A stretch of 64,000 nucleotides of DNA from JACCTH01 sp050741915 (GTDB lineage: Bacteria > Actinomycetota > Acidimicrobiia > Spongiisociales > ZC4RG35): NCBI GenBank assembly GCA_050741915.1, contig JBOGEX010000135.1:1-64000 (forward strand). The letters run 5' to 3'. Positions 32,972 through 40,935 of the stretch are shown piece by piece. Position numbers and translations under genes: made by a program. Below the pieces are notes generated by a model. The model was not told the origin of the DNA. It searched no databases and saw only the letters and a program-made list of their open reading frames with translations. Position 1 is the stretch's first letter, and the number at the start of each line of letters is the position of its first letter.

Positions 32972-34861
32972 ATGTTCAGCGGCCACGGCTGGAGTTATCT
33001 CCGCTTCGATCCCGAACAAGAGACGAGCGAGCTCAATCGCGAGCTCCTCGGCCGGGTTTGGCGCTACGGCCGACCATATCGCCGTCAACTAGTCGGCATC
33101 ATCTTCACCGTTTTTGCCACCGCCGTTATCGGCGTGCTTCCACCGCTCCTCATCCGCGAGCTCATCGACGAGGCGCTGCCCAACCGCGATCTGGGGATGC
33201 TGACCCTGCTCGGCGCCGGCATGGTGCTGTTGCCCCTGGTCAACTCGGGAATCGGAGTGCTCCAAAGGTGGTGGTCGGCTCGCGCCGGCGAGGGGATCAT
33301 CTACGACCTCCGCCGCCAGCTCTATGCGCACCTGCAACGAATGTCTTTGCGCTTTTTCACATCCACTCGAACAGGAGAACTGATCTCACGCGTCAACAGC
33401 GACGTGGTCGGAGCCCAGCAGGCGATCACCGGCACCTTTATCACCGTCTTTTCGAATCTCGTCTCAGTCAGCGTGATCCTGGTGGTGATGCTCCAGGCCG
33501 AATGGCGGTTGACGTTGCTGGCGCTGGCCGCACTGCCTCTTTTCGCGTTGCCGGCCCGGCGGGTGGCTCGCATATTGCGTCGGTATACCGACGAGCAGAT
33601 GGAGAGGAACGCCGCCATGTCCGTGATCCTGCAGGAGACATTCAACATTTCCGGCGCTTTGTTGGTCAAGCTGTTCGGTCGTGAGCGCCGCGAGGCCGAT
33701 CGTTATGGCCACGAGGCCGCCCAGGCTCGGGACCTGGGTGTGAAACAGGCGATGGTGGGGAGATGGTTTTTCGCCACCCTCGGATTGGTGGGCGCCATCG
33801 GCAGCGCAGCCGTTTTCTGGTTCGGCGGTTTTATGGTGATCCGCGACGAGCTCACGGTCGGCACCGTGGTGATGTTCACGAGCCTCATCGGCCAGCTCTA
33901 CGGCCCCCTCAGTTCCCTCACCTACAGCCGGGTCGAGCTAGCCACTTCGCTTGTCAGCTTTGAGCGAGTTTTCGAAGTGCTCGACATGAGCTCGGAGCTG
34001 AGCGAAGGAGATCTGGACCTACCCGCGCTCAAAGGCGACATCACCGTCGATCGGGTTTCCTTCCGATACCAATCGACGGAGCCGATTGGACTCGAAGCCG
34101 TGAAACGTTCGGGCCGGCGGGGGACTTTTGAAGTCGGCTTCGTTCCTCAACAGGTTTCGACCCGCCCCTGGGCGATCGAAGACGTCAACTTCGAGATCAA
34201 GGCCGGGGAATTGGCGGCTTTGGTGGGACCAAGTGGCGCTGGGAAGACCACCATTTCCTATCTCATCCCTCGTCTCTATGACGTCGATGCCGGAGCCATT
34301 CGGATCGATGGCCACGACGTCCGCTCTCTGACTTTCGACACAATTGCCCGCGCAGTCGGGGTGGTGACGCAGGAGACGTACCTCTTCCACGACACAATTG
34401 CCCAGAACCTTCGCTATGCCCGCGAAGACGCCAGCCGTGACCAGCTTCAGCAAGCGGCCGAAGCGGCCAACATCTGGGGGTTCATCAACTCACTTCCCGA
34501 TGGGTTCGAGACAGTGGTGGGAGAACGGGGTTACCGGCTGTCGGGAGGAGAACGCCAGCGCATAGCAATTGCCCGGGTGATCCTGAAAGATCCTGCAGTG
34601 CTCATCCTCGACGAGGCCACCTCGCATCTCGACTCCCGGTCGGAGGCATTGATCCAAGACGCCCTCGAGAAGCTGATGATCGGTCGGACTTCGGTCGTGA
34701 TCGCCCACCGGCTCTCGACCATCCTTGCTGCCGACCAGATCCTGGTGCTCGACCATGGCCGCCTGGTGGAGAAGGGCACCCACACCGAGCTAATGGCGGG
34801 GAGCGGCCTCTATCGCGAGCTCTTCGACACCCAGTTCCGATCGGTGAATCGGGTCGATTAG
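32972..34861 (+). CDS. ABC exporter (TMD-NBD), about 629 residues
   Basis: Six transmembrane helices (about 40-330), with the coupling region RFFTSTRTGELISRVNSDV, and an NBD with Walker A GPSGAGKTT, Q-loop VVTQETYLFHDT, signature LSGGERQR, Walker B AVLILDEATSHLD and H-loop VIAHRLS. All are canonical, so a homodimer with two active sites is expected. A ~30-residue insertion precedes the Walker A strand (EPIGLEAVKRSGRRGTFEVGF). ATG 32972 or GTG 32969 starts directly after the lipoprotein stop. The substrate is unknown; multidrug or lipid export is typical. Confidence 0.93.
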   Translation: MFSGHGWSYLRFDPEQETSELNRELLGRVWRYGRPYRRQLVGIIFTVFATAVIGVLPPLLIRELIDEALPNRDLGMLTLLGAGMVLLPLVNSGIGVLQRWWSARAGEGIIYDLRRQLYAHLQRMSLRFFTSTRTGELISRVNSDVVGAQQAITGTFITVFSNLVSVSVILVVMLQAEWRLTLLALAALPLFALPARRVARILRRYTDEQMERNAAMSVILQETFNISGALLVKLFGRERREADRYGHEAAQARDLGVKQAMVGRWFFATLGLVGAIGSAAVFWFGGFMVIRDELTVGTVVMFTSLIGQLYGPLSSLTYSRVELATSLVSFERVFEVLDMSSELSEGDLDLPALKGDITVDRVSFRYQSTEPIGLEAVKRSGRRGTFEVGFVPQQVSTRPWAIEDVNFEIKAGELAALVGPSGAGKTTISYLIPRLYDVDAGAIRIDGHDVRSLTFDTIARAVGVVTQETYLFHDTIAQNLRYAREDASRDQLQQAAEAANIWGFINSLPDGFETVVGERGYRLSGGERQRIAIARVILKDPAVLILDEATSHLDSRSEALIQDALEKLMIGRTSVVIAHRLSTILAADQILVLDHGRLVEKGTHTELMAGSGLYRELFDTQFRSVNRVD

Positions 34862-35397
34862 CTGTCGGCTGTATCCCAGGCAGGCTCTTGCCCGAAACCG
34901 GTCACCACAAACTCACCCGTATCCTCGGTCCGCGAGCCCGGGACCAGTACCAACGGCACCTGGCAGCGCTCCATCACCCGCACCGAGATGCTCGTCCAGG
35001 CTTGTTCGGTAAATAGGCGACGGGTCGCCCCCATGATGATCGTGTCAATCGACAGTTCCTGGGCTGTCCTGATGATGGCCTCGGCGGGATCATCACCCTC
35101 AACCAGGCGGATCGTGGCGGTACGCGATCTCGCCGCCAGGGCAGACACGAGAGGGTCGACGATGCGACGGCCCCGCTCTTCGAGGTAGCGGGCGGCCTTG
35201 ACTTCTGCTTGTTCATCGCGGCGGGAGTCGTCGTCGAGGAGCGAGCGGCGCTCCTCGTCGTCGAGAGAAGCCAGGAAAGTGCGGGGCACCTGTATGACCG
35301 TCATGACGGTGATCGATCCCTCGTCAACCAGGAGATCGCAGAAGTTGGCAACCGCAGATGGTGGCAGAACGCCGGTGGTGGCGACTAGCACGTGCAC
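34858..35397 (-). CDS. Universal stress protein (UspA family)
   Basis: 179 residues from GTG 35397. Rossmann-like start VHVLVATTGVLPPSAVANFCDLL, long charged helix region (DDEERRSLLDDDSRRDEQAEVKAARYLEERG), then GDDPAEAIIRTAQELSIDTIIMGATRR and CQVPLVLVPGS. The ATP-binding signature GX2GX9GS/T is incomplete after GATRR, so nucleotide binding is uncertain. Its last 4 bases overlap the ABC exporter stop. Confidence 0.85.
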   Translation of the reverse strand: MHVLVATTGVLPPSAVANFCDLLVDEGSITVMTVIQVPRTFLASLDDEERRSLLDDDSRRDEQAEVKAARYLEERGRRIVDPLVSALAARSRTATIRLVEGDDPAEAIIRTAQELSIDTIIMGATRRLFTEQAWTSISVRVMERCQVPLVLVPGSRTEDTGEFVVTGFGQEPAWDTADS

Positions 35398-35454
35398 GGA
35401 TGGGCAGGTTAGGTCGGGCCGAGTCTTAAAGCCGGGCTGCGCCACAATGAAGCC

Positions 35455-35952
35455 ATGGAAGCTGCGCTCCTCAATCAGGTCACCTGGATGATCCCTAACG
35501 CTCTCGCCTTGATCGGATCGGCGGCCGGCGAGGAATGGAACGCGATGACGGCGTCGTGGGTCACCCAGCTCTCGATGGAGCCGGTTCTCATAGGGGTGGG
35601 CGTGGACCAAAAGGCTGTCACTCATCGTCTCATCTCCGAGGGAGGCGGCTTTAGCGTCAACCTGTGGTCGCCGGCAGACACCAAGGTGTTCGTCAAGTTC
35701 TCCAAGCCTGCCGTTCGTGACGACGGCACCCTCAATGGAAGGGCGGTGAGAACCGCCGTCACCGGCGCTCCCGTCTTCGAGGAGGCGGTGGCCTGGATGG
35801 ACTGCGCGGTTCGGCAGGCGATCGACCTCGGAACCCACACCCTATTCATTGGCGAAGTGGTCGGCGCAGAAGTAAAGGAGCCCGATAGTCGGGCGGCGGC
35901 GGTGTCCGACACCCGAATGAAGTACGGCGGGGTGAAGCGCGGCGGCCACTAG
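35455..35952 (+). CDS. Flavin reductase-like domain protein
   Basis: 165 residues of the flavin-reductase / FMN-binding split-barrel fold: MIPNALALIGSAAGEEWNAMTASWVTQLSMEPVLIGVGV is the usual FMN-contacting region, followed by EGGGFSVNLWSPADTKVFVKFSKP and HTLFIGEVVGAEV. It may reduce flavin for, or act alone on, an unknown substrate. It is followed after 13 bases by an SDR gene and then cofG, so it may share their transcript. Confidence 0.87.
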   Translation: MEAALLNQVTWMIPNALALIGSAAGEEWNAMTASWVTQLSMEPVLIGVGVDQKAVTHRLISEGGGFSVNLWSPADTKVFVKFSKPAVRDDGTLNGRAVRTAVTGAPVFEEAVAWMDCAVRQAIDLGTHTLFIGEVVGAEVKEPDSRAAAVSDTRMKYGGVKRGGH

Positions 35953-35965
35953 GTAACGTCGGAGC

Positions 35966-36745
35966 ATGGAAGTACGCCTGGACGGGAAAGTCGCCGTCGT
36001 CACCGGTGGTAGCCGGGGAATTGGGCAAGCCACGGCCCGGCTGATGCTGGCTTCTGGAGCCGAGGGCGTGGTCATCACGAGCCGCAAGCAGGACAACCTT
36101 GAACAGTCGAAAAAAGAGATCTCCGAATCGGGGGTGGACGCCGACCGACTGGAAACGATGGTCGCCAGAGCCGACGACCCAGATGATGCCCGGCGGACGA
36201 TCGCGGCCACGATTGAACGATTCGGCGCCTGTGACATCCTGGTCAACAACGCCGGAACCAATCCGGCCCCCGGACCGCTCGTGACCGTCGACCTCGGGGC
36301 AGTCGACAAGACCTGGGCCGTGAACCAGCGTGGACCTCTGATCTGGTGCCAGCAGGCGGTGACACAGTGGATGGCCGATCACGGGGGCTCGATCGTGAAC
36401 GTCAGCTCAGTAGGTGGTATTCGCCCCGCACCCATCCTCGGGGCCTACAACGTCTCCAAGGCGGCCCTCGCCCATTTCACCCACCAGCTCGCGTTTGAGC
36501 TGGCCCCGATCGTGCGGGTCAACGCCGTTGCCCCGGGGGTGGTCAAGACTCGTTTGGCCGGATCTCTCTGGGAAGGGCGTGAGGAAGAGGCCTCCAAGGG
36601 GCACCCCCTCGGCCGCCTGGGAGAGCCCGACGACGTTGCCCAGGCGATAGTCTTCCTGGCCTCGGATGCCGCCAGCTGGATTACCGGAGTGGTCTTGCCG
36701 GTTGATGGGGGAGTGGTTGGAGCCTCCGGGAGCGCAATTTCGTGA
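35966..36745 (+). CDS. SDR-family oxidoreductase
   Basis: A 259-residue classical short-chain dehydrogenase. Cofactor motif VVTGGSRGIGQATA, NNAG (ILVNNAGTNP), catalytic Ser in VNVSSVGGI and YxxxK in AYNVSKAAL, and C-terminal LPVDGGV. NADP(H) preference is possible given the Ser-Arg in GGSRGIG. The substrate is unknown; relatives act on 3-oxoacyl chains. The stop overlaps cofG (GTGATG). Confidence 0.93.
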   Translation: MEVRLDGKVAVVTGGSRGIGQATARLMLASGAEGVVITSRKQDNLEQSKKEISESGVDADRLETMVARADDPDDARRTIAATIERFGACDILVNNAGTNPAPGPLVTVDLGAVDKTWAVNQRGPLIWCQQAVTQWMADHGGSIVNVSSVGGIRPAPILGAYNVSKAALAHFTHQLAFELAPIVRVNAVAPGVVKTRLAGSLWEGREEEASKGHPLGRLGEPDDVAQAIVFLASDAASWITGVVLPVDGGVVGASGSAIS

Positions 36746-37863
36746 TGCATCCTTTTCCTGATCCCGAGCTGGCCCTGGCCTACTTGGACGGCCGACGTGA
36801 TCCGGGTCCCCTCTTCGACGAAGCTCGACGCCTACGCAACGAGGGAAAAGGCAACACCGTCACCTACAGCCGCAAGGTGTTCATTCCCCTCACCACCCTT
36901 TGCCGGGATCGCTGCACCTACTGCGCGTTCGCTCAACCACCCGGGGCGGGAGGCATGTACCTCCAACCCGACGAGGTGCTAGCTGTGGCCCAAGCCGGCG
37001 CCCGCTACGGATGCACGGAGGCTCTCTTCACCCTCGGTGATCGGCCGGAGGACCGATGGCCTCAGGCTCGCCGGTTCCTCGACGCAGTCGGAGCAACCAC
37101 GACTCTCGATTACGTGGTCGAGATGAGCAGGATGGTGCTGGGAGAGACCGGGCTCTTCCCTCACGCCAACCCCGGGCTGATGTCTATCCCTGAGATGGAG
37201 CGGCTGCGTCCTTACAACCCGTCGATGGGATTGATGCTCGAGAACGTATCAAAGAGGATGCTCGAACCGGGAATGCCCCACTTTGACTGCCCGGACAAAG
37301 ATCCGGAGTTGCGTCTCCAGACGATTGCCCATTCGGGCCTGCTGTCGGTTCCTTTCACTACCGGCTTGTTGATCGGGATCGGCGAGAACCGGGGGGAGAT
37401 CGTCGACTCGATCGTGGCCCTCGTCGAGGCAAACGCAACCTGGGGATCGATCCAGGAAGTCATCGTGCAAAACTTTCGGGCCAAGGCCAACACCCCCATG
37501 AGGCGGCACGCAGAGCCGATACCGGCCTGGTTCGCAGTTGTCGTCGCAGTTACTCGCTGGTTCTTCGGGCCGGAGATGAATATTCAGGTCCCGCCCAATC
37601 TCACCGAACATTTCGAGCTTTACCTCGGGGCCGGTATCAACGATTGGGGAGGAGTTAGCCCGCTGACGATCGATTGGGTAAACCCGGAACAGCCCTGGCC
37701 TCACCTCGATGAACTCTCAGCGCGGACCGCCGCCGCCGGGTTCCGTCTCCAGCCCCGGCTCCCCGTGTACCCAGAGTTCATCTCGGAACGGTGGATCGAC
37801 CCCGGATTGCTTGTGAAGGTGCGGGCCGCGGCCGGCGAGCTTCATCAGGTGGCGGTGGCGTGA
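36742..37863 (+). CDS. cofG: 7,8-didemethyl-8-hydroxy-5-deazariboflavin synthase subunit CofG
   Basis: A 373-residue radical SAM enzyme. The 4Fe-4S motif CRDRCTYCAF (CX3CX2C) follows the usual NTVTYSRKVFIPLTTL. GLMLENVSKRML, TTGLLIGIGENRGEIVDS and WFFGPEMNIQVPPNL are CofG signatures. With CofH it makes the deazaflavin core FO of cofactor F420. Most actinobacteria carry a fused FbiC; here the halves are separate but overlap by 4 bases, as an FbiC split would. GTG 36742 or ATG 36745 is the start. Confidence 0.95.
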   Translation: MMHPFPDPELALAYLDGRRDPGPLFDEARRLRNEGKGNTVTYSRKVFIPLTTLCRDRCTYCAFAQPPGAGGMYLQPDEVLAVAQAGARYGCTEALFTLGDRPEDRWPQARRFLDAVGATTTLDYVVEMSRMVLGETGLFPHANPGLMSIPEMERLRPYNPSMGLMLENVSKRMLEPGMPHFDCPDKDPELRLQTIAHSGLLSVPFTTGLLIGIGENRGEIVDSIVALVEANATWGSIQEVIVQNFRAKANTPMRRHAEPIPAWFAVVVAVTRWFFGPEMNIQVPPNLTEHFELYLGAGINDWGGVSPLTIDWVNPEQPWPHLDELSARTAAAGFRLQPRLPVYPEFISERWIDPGLLVKVRAAAGELHQVAVA

Positions 37864-39719
37864 ACATCACGTTCTTACGGCTCCGACCAGCAACGACGAT
37901 GACCGCGGCAGCAGCCGAGTCCAAGCGGCGAGAGGGAACGACCACGGTCGAGATAGTGGAAGCGGATGAGGCAACTTTGTCGGCCGCCCTCACAGGCGGC
38001 CTGCTTCCAGTGACGAACGGGTTTGTCGACGCTCGGGCGGCGGCGTGGGTGCTGCCCGCCGGATCAGCGCCCGTCCAACAGCCGAGCTGGAGGATCACGA
38101 TCGACGCCGGTGTTGCCGCCTTCGAGTCGATCCTCGATGAAGTTGCTCGCAGTCAGCCCGCATTTCTCCGCTGCGGTAGAGGAAGGGCTTCGGAGCTTTC
38201 GAGGATCACGTCGCTCCCTGGTATCGACTGCGGACTCTCGGTTTTCGTCGATGACATCGATTCTGCTCTGGCCGCTGTCGCCGCTGGCGCCACCGATCTG
38301 CTGTTGCGCGACTGGGGCGGAGAAGGTATTGGTGATCTCAGGGATGCTCTCCTTCCTGACCAACTGATCGAGCGCACGGCTTTTCCGCCACAGCGGCCGA
38401 TCGACGAGATGCGAGCGGAGCTTCCTCCGCCGGTTTTTACCGCCTGGCTCGGTCAGGTCGACGGGTCTGGGGCCGTACGTCCGCGGTGGGATTGGGCACC
38501 GGGCAAAGCGGAACCTCTTCCGGTACCGCCTCGCCGTCTGTCGGCGCAGTGGACCGACTCGGCGTGGGTGAGCGGAGCCGGTCCCAGCGAGCTCGCAATG
38601 GCTGGGGATTTACGCCTCACACTCGAGCGCTCGCTTTCCGGCACCGCCCCCAGTCGAGACGAGATCGAAGCTCTATTCGGGGCCCGAGGTGACCAGGTTG
38701 ATGCCGTTGCCTTCGCCGCCGACGAGCTGCGCCAGCGCCAGGTGGGTGACACGGTCACCTACGTGATCAACCGCAACATCAACTACACCAACCAGTGCTA
38801 CTTCCGTTGTGGGTTCTGTGCCTTCTCCAAGGGGCCGCGCAGTCTCAACCTGCGGGAAGAGCCGTACTTGATCCCGCTGGAAGGAATTGTCGGCTTGGCG
38901 GTGGAAGCGTGGGAGAGAGGAGCTACCGAGGTCACTCTCCAGGGAGGCATTCATCCACAGTTCACGGGAGACTTTTACGCCGAGGTGGTGGACGGGATTA
39001 AGGCTCGCCTCCCCGACATGCATATCCACGGCTTCACCCCACTCGAGATCTGGCAGGGAGCCGAGACCCTCGGTGTTTCCGTCCGAAGCTTTCTCCAGAG
39101 GCTGCATGAAGCCGGCCTGGGCAGCTTGCCGGGAACCGCCGCCGAGGTTCTCGACGACGCGGTCCGTCGCTTCTTGTGTCCAGACAAGATTCGCACCGCT
39201 CAATGGGCGGAGGTGATGATCACCGCTCACGAAGTCGGGCTCCGAGCCACCGCCACGCTCATGTTCGGTCATATCGATTACCCCTCGGCCTGGGCGAACC
39301 ATCTCGAGGTGATTCGCAACATCCAGCGCCGGACCGGGGGGTTCACCGAGTTTGTTCCCCTCCCATTCGTGCATATGGGAGCTCCCATCTTCCTCCGCGG
39401 CCATTCCCGGCCCGGCCCCACCTGGGACGAGGTAGTGCTGGTCCATGCCGTGTCCCGGATCGCATTCGACGGGCTCATCCCCAACATCCAGGCCTCGTGG
39501 GTCAAGCTCGGACTCGATGGCGGCTCCCGGCTGCTTGCTGCGGGCTGCAACGATTTGGGCGGGACTCTGATGGGGGAGATCATCACGCGTTCGGCCGGTG
39601 CAGCCCATGGCCAGGAAGTCAGTCCCTCCGAGTTCGTCTCGGCAATCAAGGCCGCGGGTCGCTATCCCGCTCGCCGGAGCACCACCTATCAGATCCTGGA
39701 AGACGTCGCGCTCGATTAG
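37860..39719 (+). CDS. cofH: FO synthase subunit CofH with long N-terminal extension
   Basis: 619 residues from GTG 37860 (ATG 37899 is also possible). The radical SAM core starts about residue 300: TYVINRNINYTNQCYFRCGFCAF (cluster Cys near 313-320), VTLQGGIHPQFTGDFY, LPGTAAEVLDD, ATLMFGHIDYPSAWANHL and DLGGTLMGEIITRSAGA. CofH couples tyrosine-derived 4-hydroxybenzyl radical to the CofG substrate. The ~230 residues before the usual linker are extra: they contain ILDEVARSQPAFLRCGRGRASELS, GLSVFVDDIDSALAAVAAGATDLLL and GDLRDALLPDQL, not part of standard CofH or FbiC linkers that I know. Confidence 0.93.
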   Translation: MNITFLRLRPATTMTAAAAESKRREGTTTVEIVEADEATLSAALTGGLLPVTNGFVDARAAAWVLPAGSAPVQQPSWRITIDAGVAAFESILDEVARSQPAFLRCGRGRASELSRITSLPGIDCGLSVFVDDIDSALAAVAAGATDLLLRDWGGEGIGDLRDALLPDQLIERTAFPPQRPIDEMRAELPPPVFTAWLGQVDGSGAVRPRWDWAPGKAEPLPVPPRRLSAQWTDSAWVSGAGPSELAMAGDLRLTLERSLSGTAPSRDEIEALFGARGDQVDAVAFAADELRQRQVGDTVTYVINRNINYTNQCYFRCGFCAFSKGPRSLNLREEPYLIPLEGIVGLAVEAWERGATEVTLQGGIHPQFTGDFYAEVVDGIKARLPDMHIHGFTPLEIWQGAETLGVSVRSFLQRLHEAGLGSLPGTAAEVLDDAVRRFLCPDKIRTAQWAEVMITAHEVGLRATATLMFGHIDYPSAWANHLEVIRNIQRRTGGFTEFVPLPFVHMGAPIFLRGHSRPGPTWDEVVLVHAVSRIAFDGLIPNIQASWVKLGLDGGSRLLAAGCNDLGGTLMGEIITRSAGAAHGQEVSPSEFVSAIKAAGRYPARRSTTYQILEDVALD

Positions 39720-40915
39720 GCCCGGACGAACGGGTACCCGGGCCGTCCGTTTTCCAACCAGTCCTCGTAGGCCTCGAAGGTGGGAATGTCGATGCCCATC
39801 GTGCTGGCGAGGTGGTAGCGATGATTGAGAACGTCGCAGTAAGCCTGAATGGGATCGGATACTCCGGGGAGGGCGGCGAGCGCAGCCATCATCGGTTCGA
39901 ACTCGGTAGCGCGCCACCGGATCGCCAGCGTCGCCTTGGCGACCGCGCTTTCCGAGTGTCGCGCCGAGAAATAATGGACATCGGCGAGGATCGCCTTGGC
40001 CTGATTCTCCAGGGCGTCGATACCCGTCAACGCCTTGAGCCGATTGGTATGAAAGTTGCGACTTCCGACTCTGACCTTGATGATCATCTCGGAAGTGTCG
40101 TCTAAGGAGGGAAGGAGGTCGACCTCCTCGACGTCGAAGCCGAGACGGTTCAGCCTTTCGACTTGCTCGGTAACCCGATATCGCTCTTCGATCCCGATCT
40201 TGGTGGCCTGACCGAGCTCGGCCCAAAGATTCTCGTAGCGCTCGGCGATGTCGTAGCCCAGTTCCATGTCGGCCTGGTCAAGGTCGACCCCGGCCTCGGC
40301 GGCGATGTCTGCCATCCCCCCGGCCACGTTCTCGACCATGATCTCGAGGTCCTCAGCCCGCTGTCCATCGGTGAGGCTTTGATTGAGCATTCGAGCCGTT
40401 TCGGCATCGACCATGATGGTTTCGATGGCTTCGGCGTCGAATCGGTAGAGCACGTTGGAAAGGCTGCAGTCACCCCAGAAGCAGCCTGCCAGGTGTAGCT
40501 CAACCAAGAGACCGGCGAAGGCGTCGAGAAGCTGATTGCGGCGGGCCCCGAATCCAGGGCCCGCCAGCATCTCGCGATATGAAAAGGAGAACGGCTCGTA
40601 GGCGGTGATCAGCGCCGCGGAGTGTTCCGCCGTGCGGTCAGCGTCCCGGTGCTCGACGATGCCCACCGCCTGCACCGCCGGAGCCCCAACCGCTTCCAGC
40701 GCCCGCAGCACCGTGTAGTCGTTATGGGCGAGATGGGTCGCCAGTTCCTTGACGACGTAGGTGCCTTCGGGAAAGGAAAGAAAGCGGACCTCGTGGCGGC
40801 TGATCCCCTTGGGCAGGTCAAGAAGAGTCGGAAGCTGCCAATTGGCGATCGACTCCGACCACGGGAGATCAAGAAATAGAGGATGGCCCGGTCGGATCGT
40901 GAGTTGGGGGGCCAC
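39716..40915 (-). CDS. DUF4032 / kinase-like protein
   Basis: 399 residues from GTG 40915. The N-terminal half has a protein-kinase-like layout: HEVRFLSFPEGTYVVKEL (candidate ATP-site Lys), HLAGCFWGDCSLSNVLYRFDAEAIETIMVDAETARML (catalytic-loop-like WGDCSLSN and metal-loop-like VDAET). The C-terminal ~180 residues match DUF4032 (MADIAAEAGVDLDQADMELGYDIAERYENLW, FHTNRLKALTGIDALENQAKAILADV). This suggests a phosphotransferase of unknown target. The Lhr gene ends 20 bases before its start on the same strand. Its 3' end overlaps cofH by 4 bases. Confidence 0.82.
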   Translation of the reverse strand: MAPQLTIRPGHPLFLDLPWSESIANWQLPTLLDLPKGISRHEVRFLSFPEGTYVVKELATHLAHNDYTVLRALEAVGAPAVQAVGIVEHRDADRTAEHSAALITAYEPFSFSYREMLAGPGFGARRNQLLDAFAGLLVELHLAGCFWGDCSLSNVLYRFDAEAIETIMVDAETARMLNQSLTDGQRAEDLEIMVENVAGGMADIAAEAGVDLDQADMELGYDIAERYENLWAELGQATKIGIEERYRVTEQVERLNRLGFDVEEVDLLPSLDDTSEMIIKVRVGSRNFHTNRLKALTGIDALENQAKAILADVHYFSARHSESAVAKATLAIRWRATEFEPMMAALAALPGVSDPIQAYCDVLNHRYHLASTMGIDIPTFEAYEDWLENGRPGYPFVRA

Positions 40916-40935
40916 CGATCCATTCTGGCAATCCG

